DNA of 64,000 nt from Prorocentrum cordatum. Taxonomy: Eukaryota > Sar > Dinophyceae > Prorocentrales > Prorocentraceae. Positions within the stretch are counted from its first letter, which is position 1; every line of letters starts with the position of its first letter. Below the pieces are notes generated by a model, which was given only the letters and a program-made list of their open reading frames with translations, searched no databases and was not told the origin of the DNA. Where the stretch lies: assembly GCA_963575745.1 (NCBI GenBank), contig CAUYUJ010020255.1, positions 96,740 to 160,739 on the forward strand, given 5' to 3'. Below, one piece after another: positions 33,501 to 43,080 of the stretch. Made by a program: the position numbers and the translations under genes.

Positions 33501-36416
33501 AGCAGGGAAACAACGGAGTATGTCGCCTCGTACACCGTCTCGGCCAGCAGCCTTCCGCCGCTTCACCTGCGAGAAAAGGCTAGCAACCTGGGCTCGCGAA
33601 ATGACCAACTGGGGATCCAAGTCTACCTCCTCAGGGGAATGATGGAGGCGAGCATTGTACCCTTGTGCCAGTTGCGATGCATCCATGACAACAGCGTCCT
33701 CGATGGCAGCGAAGTGGTCCAGTACTGTCTTGTCTGCTTCCTCCGTCGACGTAGCTAAAGCACCACCGCGTCCTTGAAGCATAGGGTAGCGCCCTGACCT
33801 CCCAGCTCTACCTCCATATCGGAGCAACACTTTCATCAACCGCCACTCGTTATGCGTATCCCCGCTGGCGGCGAACTCGTCCATCTGCCGAGCAATGCCT
33901 TCCAGGTACTCAGTGCGATCGGAGTTCACCTGCCGACGAACCAACTTGAGCGTGGCTTTTAAGAATGTACCAAGATCTGCGTGAAAAGCCTCGTCGTCGT
34001 AATAGATGTCCCATTTTTTTCGAGCACAGTCACTGCGGAGTCGTACAACATCATCATGCCAAGTCAGGTGTCGACCTGGATGAAACAGCGGGTCGTCTAA
34101 ATGATTCAAGAGATCCGCCCATGGGGGATCCTGATGCGTGTGATGAGGAAGCCTCCTTCGAGCCCGAGTAACATACCGCCGAAGTCGAACCAAACCCATC
34201 GTCTTCTCCTGCACATACCCTTTGATGGATGATAGACGAGTCTGCCCGAAGCACGCCTGCGTGGCCCTAGTGACAAGGGTGTTGGTAACGGACACATGAT
34301 CATTAACATCAAGCTCCCACTCTGGTAGTTCAGCCGCAGCAACAATAGCCTGGAATCTGGCGCAGCACTCAGGGTCTTTCAACTTAGCATTGTCCAGCGG
34401 AGGTGTCCTTTTCGTTCGTGGCGGAATCTTCTGGCTTATAAATCCCATGTGAGCTAGCACAGGATAGTGGTCCTCCGCCTCGCAATACGAGTCAAACTGA
34501 TAGTCAACCCAACACCTCTTCGTCGCGCCATGGAAAACCGAGTCTGTAATAATGTGGTCTATCCTCCCCAACGTTTTGGCGATCGAGCAATGCGTGTGGC
34601 CTCCTTCATGCTCAAAGAAAGTGCTAGTCAGAAAGAGACGATGCTTACCGACAATCTCTCTAAGCACAGCACCTGGTCCGTCATCTATCACCGGTGTGCA
34701 GTAGTCGGGATGAAAGTGGCCAACATATTCAGCATAAGGTTGTCGACCTAGCATCGAAAATTTACCAACCTTAGCATTCGTATCTCCGAGGACAAGACTA
34801 GGCGGCCACTTCACGAATTGCTCCTCCAAACTCTGCCACCACTGCGTGTATGATAATCGTTCATGTCCGTCATGTGGCGCATGAACTACGTATACGTATT
34901 CGTCAAGTCCGAAAGTGGTCAGCCGTACCACTAGTAGCCTGGGATCTGAATGAACTACTCTAGCATCGGACTTCTTGAAAAACTTGTCACCTTTGGGACC
35001 TACTCCATATTTACGATCCATGTTAATAAGCAGAGTACAGCCCAGAACCTCAGTATTACCTGAGCTCAGAACAAGATAACCATCTCGAACTGCGGGCTCG
35101 GCAGGAGCTGGAGCCTCTTGAAGACCTGCCAAAATAACCCCTGCCTCTTGAAGCTGCAGTCGAATCAGTTGCCCTCTGAGTGGACGACCAGGCGCCTCTG
35201 TAGCATCTCCTTGTCCAGCACGCTGCGCATTATAGGTCGCCACTATCATGTCCAATTGGTATGCCGTAGCCTTCCGTGCCCTGGGAAGCGGTGTATCGGA
35301 AAGAGTAATGACCTGCTGGCGGCACGGATGATAACTGAAGCCATGACAGTCGATCTTCGGATAGGCTGCCAAATCCTCGTGACGTTGATCCAGCAGGGGC
35401 GCCCAGCTCCATTGAGCGTGAGGGCGCAAGAGAGGAAGAATCTCATCTGGGAGTCGCTGTGGCGGCTCAACTCGTGCGTGCTTAGCAATTGCGTCCGACA
35501 TTTCGTTCCACGGGTGCCCTGCATGGCCAGAAGTGTGGGAGAGGGTCACCCTGTGGGTCAGACGAAGCGCATCCAGGGCGTGAGCAGCAAGGGTCGCAAA
35601 GGGCTCCTCCTGCTGGGCCCCAGACGAAGTGCGTGCCAGAGCAGGAATGCAATCGCAGACGATCTCAACCTGGAGGCTCGCATCGAGCTGCATGGCATAG
35701 AGAATTGCCCACAATAAGCCTGCAGTCTCAGTAGTAACCGAATTGAAATCCCGATCGGTCAGCTCGTACGAGATGCTGTCCGTCACAAACGCGCTGAAGA
35801 AACCAGCGAACTTGAACCTGTCCCCGTCAGATAACACCACAGTACAAGCCCAAGCTGACTTTGTAGGGTCGTCCTTGTGGTATGATCCGTCAGAGAAAAT
35901 AAAGACGTCCGTAGCAGGCCGCTCCAGATCCGTGGCGAAAGTCAGCGCTAGCTGCGTGTGCTGATGCAACTGTAGGCTGGCCACGTTTCTCTGCAAACGA
36001 ATGCTCCACTTAAGCCTGTCGTACTCCACGCTGAGAGGGACAGGAACGTCCATGCTGCATACGCGATGGATCGAATCACTTATATCGTCACGGCCCGAAT
36101 CAGTAGCCTGATGAATCCCATGGTTAATTACAGGTGAAACAACGCTGGACCCGACCGTTTCGGCAGGTGAGGCGACTGGAAGGGACGACGTGATTGGCCT
36201 TCCTGAACACCAAGGTCGAAAACTCTGAGCATCAGATGACGCCTGGGTACCGCCTGGAGTACCACAAAGAGGATGTACAGCCTGCCGCTGAGAACCGATC
36301 CAACGCGCCTCGTACTCAGACGCGGGTGATTCTCGAAGGTCAGCAGGGGCACGATCTCGAACAGCACGAGAAGGTACAAGATGCATATGGGGGTGATCAT
36401 GCACTCCTGGGCCCAC
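30585..36416 (-). CDS. LINE ORF2: RNase H, APE endonuclease, RT
   Basis: An uninterrupted frame of 1943 codons. RNase H spans about residues 172-315 with the D-E-D-D set D176 (FSDGSY), E230 (TTETAG), D255 (VCDCIPA) and D308 in SGHAGHPWNEMSDAIAKH. APE-like endonuclease spans about 390-655: N396 (TYNAQ), E434 (GLQEA), D545/N547 (LVLGDTNAKVG), D620-H621 (GRIDHIITD), D649-H650. Reverse transcriptase follows at about 960-1300 with motif A FVDLTAAFYSV and catalytic FVDDALYLQ near residue 1230. Two zinc-finger-like motifs lie near 1550 and 1590 (CYECGWC..KHQLDH; CGACGTRF..LLRHLRR). The last 250 residues (PWGLPQLG...) are unassigned. The call starts at a GTG; the first in-frame ATG is residue 11. No stops or frameshifts were seen, so the copy may be recent. 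Confidence 0.9.
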   Translation of the reverse strand: MGPGVHDHPHMHLVPSRAVRDRAPADLRESPASEYEARWIGSQRQAVHPLCGTPGGTQASSDAQSFRPWCSGRPITSSLPVASPAETVGSSVVSPVINHGIHQATDSGRDDISDSIHRVCSMDVPVPLSVEYDRLKWSIRLQRNVASLQLHQHTQLALTFATDLERPATDVFIFSDGSYHKDDPTKSAWACTVVLSDGDRFKFAGFFSAFVTDSISYELTDRDFNSVTTETAGLLWAILYAMQLDASLQVEIVCDCIPALARTSSGAQQEEPFATLAAHALDALRLTHRVTLSHTSGHAGHPWNEMSDAIAKHARVEPPQRLPDEILPLLRPHAQWSWAPLLDQRHEDLAAYPKIDCHGFSYHPCRQQVITLSDTPLPRARKATAYQLDMIVATYNAQRAGQGDATEAPGRPLRGQLIRLQLQEAGVILAGLQEAPAPAEPAVRDGYLVLSSGNTEVLGCTLLINMDRKYGVGPKGDKFFKKSDARVVHSDPRLLVVRLTTFGLDEYVYVVHAPHDGHERLSYTQWWQSLEEQFVKWPPSLVLGDTNAKVGKFSMLGRQPYAEYVGHFHPDYCTPVIDDGPGAVLREIVGKHRLFLTSTFFEHEGGHTHCSIAKTLGRIDHIITDSVFHGATKRCWVDYQFDSYCEAEDHYPVLAHMGFISQKIPPRTKRTPPLDNAKLKDPECCARFQAIVAAAELPEWELDVNDHVSVTNTLVTRATQACFGQTRLSSIKGYVQEKTMGLVRLRRYVTRARRRLPHHTHQDPPWADLLNHLDDPLFHPGRHLTWHDDVVRLRSDCARKKWDIYYDDEAFHADLGTFLKATLKLVRRQVNSDRTEYLEGIARQMDEFAASGDTHNEWRLMKVLLRYGGRAGRSGRYPMLQGRGGALATSTEEADKTVLDHFAAIEDAVVMDASQLAQGYNARLHHSPEEVDLDPQLVISRAQVASLFSQVKRRKAAGRDGVRGDILRCFPAELARLYHPVFLKASVYQQEPLCWKHGTVYPLFKGSGNFASLEFYRSILLNSTVSKCWHRFLRSQVSVYMDTLLRETQCGGRPRRGPSVLVQTASTFLKAARQQGCGAVLYFVDLTAAFYSVVRSLVLPLGDDVDGDIDFVEHNHELPISMAPLFSFILHQPGALEGLGASPHMLALLVEGHRDTHFGTDSLQLVARSRRGSRPGSSLADAIFNAAFCRPLKVVDQALRRLGASLKLRPLGIEPVLSRQVEADDLVDISFVDDALYLQAPPPSINPLDLAGDMVDSVHEAMLTHGFTVNYKRAKSALFIIPGPQHDTELRQKLEASDNLSIISPRFGLKVSVVRNYKYLGTMLDHRGLLGPRAAHSISKQFSALGPIRRMCSRFSHMSLPAKTNLVDTMANVHLMYLVEVWEHVPSTLLHKLDGHRLQAYRAVQGRLHSGHSQRFTDDEVLSAARRVRFEHLMRKKRLVYFGSLLPQAPQALWCLLDQVASLAVSWLSLVTSDLEWLASFDKEGSRHDWSLPRWFQFASSHPKDFRNAVKRAWRLFESSELERLQVCCWVRLLSGARVGIDAQVSHEDKFVCYECGWCTISKGAWRKHQLDHQPIDLAQRVARGTQCGACGTRFGDRSNLLRHLRRTGNRCVRWLELNGDMLMPAEAEQLRQEDLVRERDLVHRGYNYRRVFKHAVRTVHGGGRGDPYYPVSPPAVRIEVRPPVPPLRRLRVACCYPMKFYYLGGWDVTATDVCTWLQQLLGQSVQVVRIPLFGDDGERTLLAQKSIDVIVDDMCQGRVLAIVLAPLLASWTQFDGQPGVSRPRRSVDHPWGLPQLGEDARRTVLIENNYLRSSWRLLEAASFTGVPAAFISPSGLLSNIMGAVDLIASSIGKYLEECRIDLCMMGSSTLGAVTLITAHMYLELELSGHYSRYRCDHHAHAAVSENGTGEWPVGLSRVLARALAHASIPVLAASAACRTAAT

Positions 36417-36440
36417 CCCCCCCCCTGCCGGAGGTGGGCC
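36410..36440 (-). promoter_or_regulatory. Hairpin and G10 run at the ORF1-ORF2 junction
   Basis: GGCCCACC (36410-36417) pairs with GGTGGGCC (36433-36440) around a loop containing ten consecutive G (minus strand). It lies 12 nt past the ORF1 stop. The ORF2 frame is open upstream across the ORF1 stop, so recoding or reinitiation is possible. Function is inferred. Confidence 0.35.
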
Positions 36441-36451
36441 TTCCCCTGAAG

Positions 36452-39400
36452 TCAGGGGCCTGCTGTTGATGAGGCAGCCGATCCGCCTGCCCGAGGCACC
36501 AACAACTCATCGTCATCGTCATTATCCCGTGCAACCTGCGCTTGAGGAGAACTGTGCTCTACAGCAGTAGGAAATTCGCCTCTGGTTCCATGCCGTCGAG
36601 TTCGGTCATTGTTGTCCAAGGGTCTGGCGGCTGGGTACAGGAAGGATCTGCCGTACTTCAAGGCCGGCCTCTTGGACTGCAGGGAACGATCAGTATCCTC
36701 CACCCCAGATGAAGAAGCACCAATCATAGCTCCACGGACCTCCTCCAGGCCATCCACCTCAAGGTCCAGCTCCCGTCCCTTACTACTTACCTCTTCATCT
36801 TGATCTTGAACCACCTGGACCTCTTCCGCCTGAGGCGCCCCTCCAGCTGCTTGAGTCTCCGTAGTCGCCTGCTCCACCTCGTACTCAGCTTGTATCTTCT
36901 CGCAGTGCTCCTCGTACGCTGTAAGTGCCAAGCGATACGCCCTAGCATCTTCCTCTTGCTCAAAGCGGTAGTGTTCCTCTACTTCCAACGCAATCACTTC
37001 CTTTTGCATCACCTCGTACTCATGAAACTCTTCTGCATCAAACGCCACCGCTGCCGCCATCAATTGCTCTGCATCCACATCCGACGCGGAATCCATAGTT
37101 GTACGTGGCCGAGGAGGATCTCGAGTATTTCCAGCAGCACTGTCGCCTTGAAAAACGACCTGTGACAACGGTAAGCCACTCGACGATCCTGAACACAAGC
37201 CAACCTCATCTGGAACAAGCCCAAGAAAACCACCCGCGTCATCTCCAGCACGGCCGAGGGGATCACGCCGAGGAGGCGGTGTGCTTTCAAAGGATTTTTG
37301 CCGCACAGGCTGCGTGGCCTCGGTATTCGCTGCCTTGAAGGCCTCCAACTGATGCTGCTCTCGTAGCCACCTCTCAAACAACATCTGCTCACGCTCGTCC
37401 TCAATGACATCTAAACAAGCAGCCGTCTCTTCAGCACACAACATGTCGTCGACTAAACGAGTCCCTGTAGACGGCGGGGTCGGGGCCACTGGAGAACGGC
37501 TGACTTGTGCACGGAGATGGTCTTCATATGCATCGGCATCCACCTGCTCCTGCAGTTCCTGCCTTTTCAATTCATCGCCAAAGACTCGCTCCTCTCTACT
37601 CAAACTGCTGCCAACAGGTACGCTCGTAACCCCATGATACGGACTGCACATGGCCTCAGGAGCACGCCGTACCCGCTTCTGCGGCCCAAATGCTGACTGC
37701 GTCGCCTGGGCGTGTCGAATAGACGTAATCTGCTCCTCGTAGTGCCTATGGCGTTCTTCTGCTTCGCGAACGGCTGCCACGGCTCGTCCTCGATCCCGTT
37801 CGGCCAGTTCTTTGTGCTCAGCAAGACGTGCCCATGCCACCCGATACTCCTCCTCGTTCTTGCTCTTCATCTCGAGTACTTGTGAGAACATCACCTTCTG
37901 AGCGTCTTCGAGTTGCTTCCAGTCTTGTTGCCGAACGCTCTTCTGCTGCTCAACAGTATCTGCCAGTCGCTTCGCATGAGTCTCTTCTCTGCCTATCAAA
38001 TCAGCCTGTGCCTTCGCGAGGAGGTCTCTCTGCTCGGTGATCAATTCTTCCTGACGCTTGCGCTCCTGAGCTTCGAGACGGGCCTCAACCTCTCCACGCT
38101 CGGCCTGCTGCCTCCAGTATCCAATGTGTTCTTCAAACATCCTGCGTTGCTGCTGCCATTCCACATTAGTATGATGCATCTGCGCCGCAAACCTCTGAGA
38201 CTGTACATACTGCTCTTGCACAACAGCTTGACGAAGTTGCTCGACGTCTTCATGATGCTGGTGTGGCTGGTGCTGCGCTGCCTCCAGGAATGGTGCCCCA
38301 CCAACGACTTCCGCCACCGTAGCCTCCGTGACCCCCGTCGGTCGGTACCCTCTGCCTCCCAAGCGCCCCATGGGCTGGGGAGGTGGACCATGCCTACCTC
38401 CCAAGCGCCCCGTGGGCTGGGGAGGTGAGCAGTGCGTGCCGACGGGTGTTGACGAACATGCAATACTTCTTGGTGGTGCCGCTGGAGGTAGTGCTGAAGT
38501 CGAAGATGCCAGCCTGGGAGGTGCGGCCTCAGGTGGGGGCCTCTTGGGAGGATGCCCTACCAACTGTGAGTGTACAATACTAGACGCCAGCTCCTTCTGG
38601 ATCTCCTCCGCAGACAGTTGGCCTCCGTACTGATCACTCGTCGTCAGACGCTCCAATCCAGAGCTGGCTGGCGGCGTTGGTGTCAATCTTGTTGGGGACC
38701 CAGCTGGAGAACTCGCTATCGTCTTCGGTGGCGACCTTGCAGGACTAGGAGATCCTCGACGAGCACCGTCCTGAGCTGGGTTCTGAACTCCAAGCTGCTG
38801 GATCGTACCTCGTCCCCTCGTGATATGCCCCTGCGGTGTACTCAATGAAGCCTGGCAGCGCAGGTGTTTGCCGTCCACAATCGGAGTGGGATACCTTGCT
38901 GGCGTCGCTGGCTGGGCTGGCGGTGGAGGTGGAGGTGGAGGAGGTGGAGGGACTTCATCCTCCTCTTCAGCTTCGCGACCAGAGCTCTTGGCCCTCTCCG
39001 CAAGATCCCGTCGTCGATCGTACCCATAATCTTCGACAGCAGTACTGTCTGAAACCTCCTTCCTGGCCTCCACTGCTTCTCGGAATAGATCTCTGTGGTA
39101 TTCGTACAACGTTCGTTGATATAGCATATCGTCCGCCAAAATCTGCTGCTTCTTCTCTAGTGCCGCGATCTTCTCTTCAGCTTGAACCATTACTGCCTGA
39201 GCCTCAGATCTCTGGACTGCCACGGGTTTCAACTGCCAGTGCATCCACTTCATCACACTCAGCTCATGCTCCTGTGCCGCCATGTACGTACCCGCCTTCT
39301 TGCCCTGCACAAGTAGCTCCGCCAGCTTGAGCATCCTGTCCTCCACCTGCTGCTTGTACTGCTTCATTTCTCGGGGCGCTGGGGGCTGCTTGTAAGCAGC

Positions 39401-39715
39401 GTGGCGCAGTGCATACTCCTGCGTGCACATCATGTGTGCCTCCAACGTACTCTTGACTTCAGCACGAAAACTCGACTTCTCGCGCTCCCGACGTTTGTCA
39501 TCAGCTTGGCGTTGTTGGTGCTTCCTCCACGTCATACTGCAGTTCTTCCAACCTCCTCGGGCTCCATCTCTAATCTTGCCTTTGCATACCCATGTACCCT
39601 GGTCATTGACCGATTGGCACTCCATACATGTCCACGTGCCAGCAGTACGTCCTGAAGCCATACTTGAATGGTGCAGCTCGATCAGTCTTCGCGCACGCTC
39701 CAATCGCAACACCAC
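36452..39715 (-). CDS. LINE ORF1, Cys-motif and coiled-coil protein
   Basis: An intact 1087-codon frame ends 35 nt before ORF2 as called. Near the N-terminus (residues 26-60) is a Cys motif, WTCMECQSVNDQGTWVC..NCS (C30, C33, C44, C59), resembling a small zinc ribbon or RanBP2-type finger. After it come several long charged Glu/Gln/Arg-rich segments predicted by eye as coiled coil (about 70-250 and 560-720), a PPPPPPPPPP tract (about 260) and a Pro-rich centre. ATG codons at residues 1 and 19 are both possible starts; the second is followed directly by the Cys motif. ORF1 products of LINEs usually bind their RNA as multimers; that role here is inferred from position. Confidence 0.75.
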   Translation of the reverse strand: MVLRLERARRLIELHHSSMASGRTAGTWTCMECQSVNDQGTWVCKGKIRDGARGGWKNCSMTWRKHQQRQADDKRREREKSSFRAEVKSTLEAHMMCTQEYALRHAAYKQPPAPREMKQYKQQVEDRMLKLAELLVQGKKAGTYMAAQEHELSVMKWMHWQLKPVAVQRSEAQAVMVQAEEKIAALEKKQQILADDMLYQRTLYEYHRDLFREAVEARKEVSDSTAVEDYGYDRRRDLAERAKSSGREAEEEDEVPPPPPPPPPPPAQPATPARYPTPIVDGKHLRCQASLSTPQGHITRGRGTIQQLGVQNPAQDGARRGSPSPARSPPKTIASSPAGSPTRLTPTPPASSGLERLTTSDQYGGQLSAEEIQKELASSIVHSQLVGHPPKRPPPEAAPPRLASSTSALPPAAPPRSIACSSTPVGTHCSPPQPTGRLGGRHGPPPQPMGRLGGRGYRPTGVTEATVAEVVGGAPFLEAAQHQPHQHHEDVEQLRQAVVQEQYVQSQRFAAQMHHTNVEWQQQRRMFEEHIGYWRQQAERGEVEARLEAQERKRQEELITEQRDLLAKAQADLIGREETHAKRLADTVEQQKSVRQQDWKQLEDAQKVMFSQVLEMKSKNEEEYRVAWARLAEHKELAERDRGRAVAAVREAEERHRHYEEQITSIRHAQATQSAFGPQKRVRRAPEAMCSPYHGVTSVPVGSSLSREERVFGDELKRQELQEQVDADAYEDHLRAQVSRSPVAPTPPSTGTRLVDDMLCAEETAACLDVIEDEREQMLFERWLREQHQLEAFKAANTEATQPVRQKSFESTPPPRRDPLGRAGDDAGGFLGLVPDEVGLCSGSSSGLPLSQVVFQGDSAAGNTRDPPRPRTTMDSASDVDAEQLMAAAVAFDAEEFHEYEVMQKEVIALEVEEHYRFEQEEDARAYRLALTAYEEHCEKIQAEYEVEQATTETQAAGGAPQAEEVQVVQDQDEEVSSKGRELDLEVDGLEEVRGAMIGASSSGVEDTDRSLQSKRPALKYGRSFLYPAARPLDNNDRTRRHGTRGEFPTAVEHSSPQAQVARDNDDDDELLVPRAGGSAASSTAGP

Positions 39716-39719
39716 CCGA

Positions 39720-40060
39720 GCCTCAGCTCGTCTTCTCCTGGCTCTCCTGTGCCAGGCGGGACTCCGCTTCCTCTTCGACGCCGCCGTCGACCCAGTCGGC
39801 CTCGAACAGGTCCTGCACCTGCCTCCCGACCGTCCGCAGCTATGGCTGCGGCTGCGGGCCGCGGGCGCGCTTGCGCCGCGCCTGGGCGCGGCCGCGGGTC
39901 GGGCTCCCCTGCCCGCCCTCGGGCCGTAACGCCTGACGAGGCGGCCCCCCCCTCCTCCTGCGCGGTCCTGCTCCCCCGCCCCGCCCCGCCCCGCCCCCCT
40001 CCGGCCTCCTCTCGGCCTCCTCCCTCCTCCCCGGTCCCGCCCTCCCCTGAGCCTGTTTTT
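39720..40060 (-). promoter_or_regulatory. Probable LINE 5' leader, GC-rich
   Basis: Very GC-rich DNA directly upstream of ORF1, with CCGCCCCGCCCC runs. It is probably the LINE 5'UTR or internal promoter. The element boundary is not identified. Confidence 0.3.
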
Positions 40061-40265
40061 TTTTTGACTCTGGCAAGTTTACTTGCATGGACGGGGGGGG
40101 GGGCTGAGCCTGAAGCAAGCCGCAAACGACTTGCACGTTCGGGGGGGGGGGGGGCTCCGCGCCACGCAAGTGCAAGGGCGTTTTCTCGGGAATGGGAGAT
40201 GCCTAAAGCCTGTGCCATGGACGTGCCAGAAGGCCGCCTCCCCGAAGCCAGGCCCCCGTGACGAT
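40052..40265 (+). mobile_element. Dispersed element F (CAAGTTTACTTG), copy 1
   Basis: Starts with a T run and GGCAAGTTTACTTGCATGG, contains two long G runs, and continues GCAAGTGCAAG. An inverted relative lies at 49500-49775 with the same ends and G runs. No ORF. Confidence 0.55.
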
Positions 40266-40319
40266 GTGCGCCCCTGGTTCCTGAGAGATGCCGCCCCTCC
40301 TGGCTTGGACCCCCTAAAA

Positions 40320-40560
40320 CAAAAAAGTGTAAAGCAGTGCAACACAACGCAAGGGCAAACCAAGCGAGGCGAAACAGGGATAACGATAACCAACCCACTA
40401 CAACGCAAGTCAAAACCAATTCAACGCAATGCAGCGCAACGCGGCCAGGTGTGAAGCGGCGCATTGCGACGCAATGCAAAGCCATCCTGACCCATTGGAC
40501 GCAAAGCCACGCAAGGCGACATAAACAAGCACATTGGAATTAAAGGCGCCGACAACCATC
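40320..40560. repeat. Degenerate CAACGCAA repeat
   Basis: Short words such as GCAACGCAA and AAACCAA recur without fixed period. A complementary-type repeat (ATGCCATGCT) is at 52660-52880. Confidence 0.5.
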
Positions 40561-40790
40561 GCAGTTCGCAGCAAATCTACGGAGTTCAACCGAGTAAACG
40601 ACCATACAAACACAGCGCCGCGGTGCGCAATCGCGCACAGCGGGTGTCTAAGTAAGTTGTTGTCAGTTGCCCCCAGCTTCTCAAAACAATGTTAAACGTG
40701 TACCTTGAATTGCGAGCTGGCCCGTGCAGTGTGCGGAACGCGAGAGCAACCTCGCCCACGCAGCCATCTGGGCTCGAAAGGCTTCTTTCC

Positions 40791-41828
40791 ATGGCAATGG
40801 TGCCGGAGCAGTCGGGGGGGCCGCCCCCGCGGAACCCCCCGCCCAAAATCGCCACAGTTTTGGAACACATGGTGAAAAAAACATCACTGTCCCCACCGCT
40901 CAGCGAAGCGTTCAAGAAGAAATTGCACAGTGAACTCCAACCGAAAGGTGAAGAAACAACCAACACACTCAGGTATGCCCACAACCGCTTGCAGCGCATC
41001 ATCCACTCCATGGTGAAAGCCCTTCAGATGGACCCAGGGAGGTCCGTTGAGCGTTGGAACACGGACGTATGGAAGAAGGCAAAAAGTTGGGTGGAGCAGC
41101 GCCAACAAGAAGCTGGCGTTGACATCGACGATTGTCTTCGCATTATTCTCGATGCTTGGTACGACGAGGCTAAAGCAGCATGGGAAGCAACGCAGAGTGG
41201 CACCCGCAGGCTGGACGACGTGGTTATAGATTCGCAGTCATCGGGCAGTGGCACCGCTGCTCCCGAAGTGGTCCCGCCCACACAGACGCCCATTCCGAAA
41301 CCGCGACCTGATGACTGGAGGTCCATGTTCGCAGGTAGCCTGTCCAAGCCGTCTGCTTTTGCTGTCCTGGAACAGTGGCTCGGGATCGACGGCATCGTTG
41401 CGAAGATCACGAATGTGAACACAGGTTTCGTAAAGGAGTATCGGCAGATGCAAGAAGATATCGTCAAGCATCACGGCGCGAAGGCTCAGCTTGAGTGCTG
41501 GTTGCAAAAGGCGGACCTGGACAACCCGAAAGCTGGGACGCGCAACCAGCTGTTCGGTGCAATGGAGGATAGCAAGAAAAAGTGCGTGGCCTCGCATATG
41601 GTCGCCCTCGAACATTTGGACAAGGCAGCGAGCATTCGACAGGAGACCCTCGCCATGGCACAGGGCGACAGGCGGGCTCAAGAGCTCCGAAAGGCTCTCG
41701 CCGACGCCAGCGTGGTTAGCAACGAGATGCTCCACAGCCTCACGTTGCGCATCAAGGACCCCCGCCAATTCAATATGCATGCATGCCTCCTCTCATTCGG
41801 CCGAGACGGTAACGCAATACTGCAATAG
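40791..41828 (+). CDS. Transposon-associated ORF, inverted-arm copy 1
   Basis: The frame is open from 40689; the shared start is the MAMVPEQ region at about 40791, and it ends with TAG at 41826-41828. About 345 residues carry charged helical segments (WKKAKSWVEQRQQEAGVDID; DPRQ near the end) and a central PTQTPIPKPRPDDWRSMF linker. It is about 87 percent identical by eye to the minus-strand frame at 47764-48785. I recognise no domain. It points inward toward the transposase remnants, and the inverted homology continues past its stop to about 42268. Confidence 0.6.
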   Translation: MAMVPEQSGGPPPRNPPPKIATVLEHMVKKTSLSPPLSEAFKKKLHSELQPKGEETTNTLRYAHNRLQRIIHSMVKALQMDPGRSVERWNTDVWKKAKSWVEQRQQEAGVDIDDCLRIILDAWYDEAKAAWEATQSGTRRLDDVVIDSQSSGSGTAAPEVVPPTQTPIPKPRPDDWRSMFAGSLSKPSAFAVLEQWLGIDGIVAKITNVNTGFVKEYRQMQEDIVKHHGAKAQLECWLQKADLDNPKAGTRNQLFGAMEDSKKKCVASHMVALEHLDKAASIRQETLAMAQGDRRAQELRKALADASVVSNEMLHSLTLRIKDPRQFNMHACLLSFGRDGNAILQ

Positions 41829-42268
41829 GTGTGTGTGTGTGTGTGCGCGCGCGTGCTTGTGTACGTGCATGCGAAGTCGAAAACGCAAGTTCCTGTCATT
41901 TCGCCCTCCCCTCAGACAGGAGGGTAGGGAGGTTGCGGCTATGAGACGCAATTGCATTCCTGGGATCAGAAGAATTGTTAACATGGGTTTTCTGCCAGGC
42001 GCGAGATATGGGGGCCCGCCCCCCCAAAAAAAACTGCGCAAACATAAATGGTTTGCTATGGTGGGGGCTGTGCGAAACCGGACGTTGCCGCTCGAGCTCT
42101 TTGGGGGGGGGGGATGCTCGCCGCCCCCGGTGGAGAGCGCGACCAATGTGGAAGGCAAGGGGTGCTGGATTGACCGTGTATTCATATTGCCTTCAAGTGT
42201 GTGCGTGCGTGTGCACGTGCATGCGAACAAATGCCATCACCCGTGCGCCTTCGAGCCACAAGGGGGGT
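41829..42268 (+). other. Non-coding part of inverted arm 1
   Basis: Inverted counterpart of 47145-47573. It begins with a GTGTGTG run and contains ACAGGAGGGTAGGGAGG, GTTTTCTGCCAGGCGCGA and two poly-G/C runs. It ends at CTTCGAGCCACAA, beyond which the two arms diverge. A second GTGTGTGCGTGCGTG run with CATGCGAA lies near 42195. Confidence 0.6.
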
Positions 42269-42309
42269 CGTGAATGCACCCTCTCCCCCCGCCCTTTCTC
42301 GCCCTCGTC

Positions 42310-43080
42310 TCCTAATGGTTGCCCAGCAGGGTTCCCCACAGGGTTCCCCAAACGACCCCCCCTGGGATTCCCAATAAGCCCCACCATCAGAATTCCACAA
42401 AAGATTTCCCATCCGATTCCCCATATGGTTCCCCGTACAGTTTCCCAGAAGGTTCCCCATAGGATGCCCCATAAGATTCCCGATAGGCCCCACCTCCATA
42501 GGATTCCCCATCTGAATCCCCACAAGATTTCCCATAGGACCCCCAATGGGATTGCACATAGGATTCCTCGTAGAATTCCCCATCAGATTCCCCATAAACG
42601 TATTCCCCATGAGCTCCACCGTAGGGTTCCCCATAGGATTCCCCATAGAATTCCTCATGAGAGACCCCACAGTGTGCCCCATAGGATTTCCCATAGGATT
42701 CCCAATGAGATTGCACATCGGATTCCTCATAGGATTCCCAATCGGATTCCCCATAAATGTTCCCCCCATGAGCTCTGCCATAGGGTTCCCCATCGGATTC
42801 CCCATACAATTCCTCATAAGAGTCCCCACAGTATGCCCCATATGATTCTCCATCGGATTCCCCATGGGATTCCCCATGGGATTCTTCCTATCGGACTCCC
42901 CATAGGATTCCCCATAGGCCCCCCCCATAGGATTCCCTTCAGGATTCCCCATAAGATTCCCCATCGGATTCCCAGTAAGATTCCCAATCGGACTTCCCAT
43001 CGGATTCCCCATAATATTCACAATGTTGTTCCCATAGGCATGGCCATAAGACTTCGCAGCGGAATTCCACTTGGATTTCC
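42310..43080. repeat. 12-nt minisatellite GGATTCCCCATA
   Basis: About 60 degenerate units of GGATTCCCCAT(A/C). All three frames stay mostly open because the unit is a multiple of three, giving periodic Gly-Asn-Pro-Met type frames that are not genes. It lies between inverted arm 1 and the transposase 3' exon. Confidence 0.9.

Noticed and set aside
42182-43021. Gly-Asn-Pro-Met repeat frame
   Set aside because: Produced by the 12-nt GGATTCCCCATA minisatellite, which is open in several frames.
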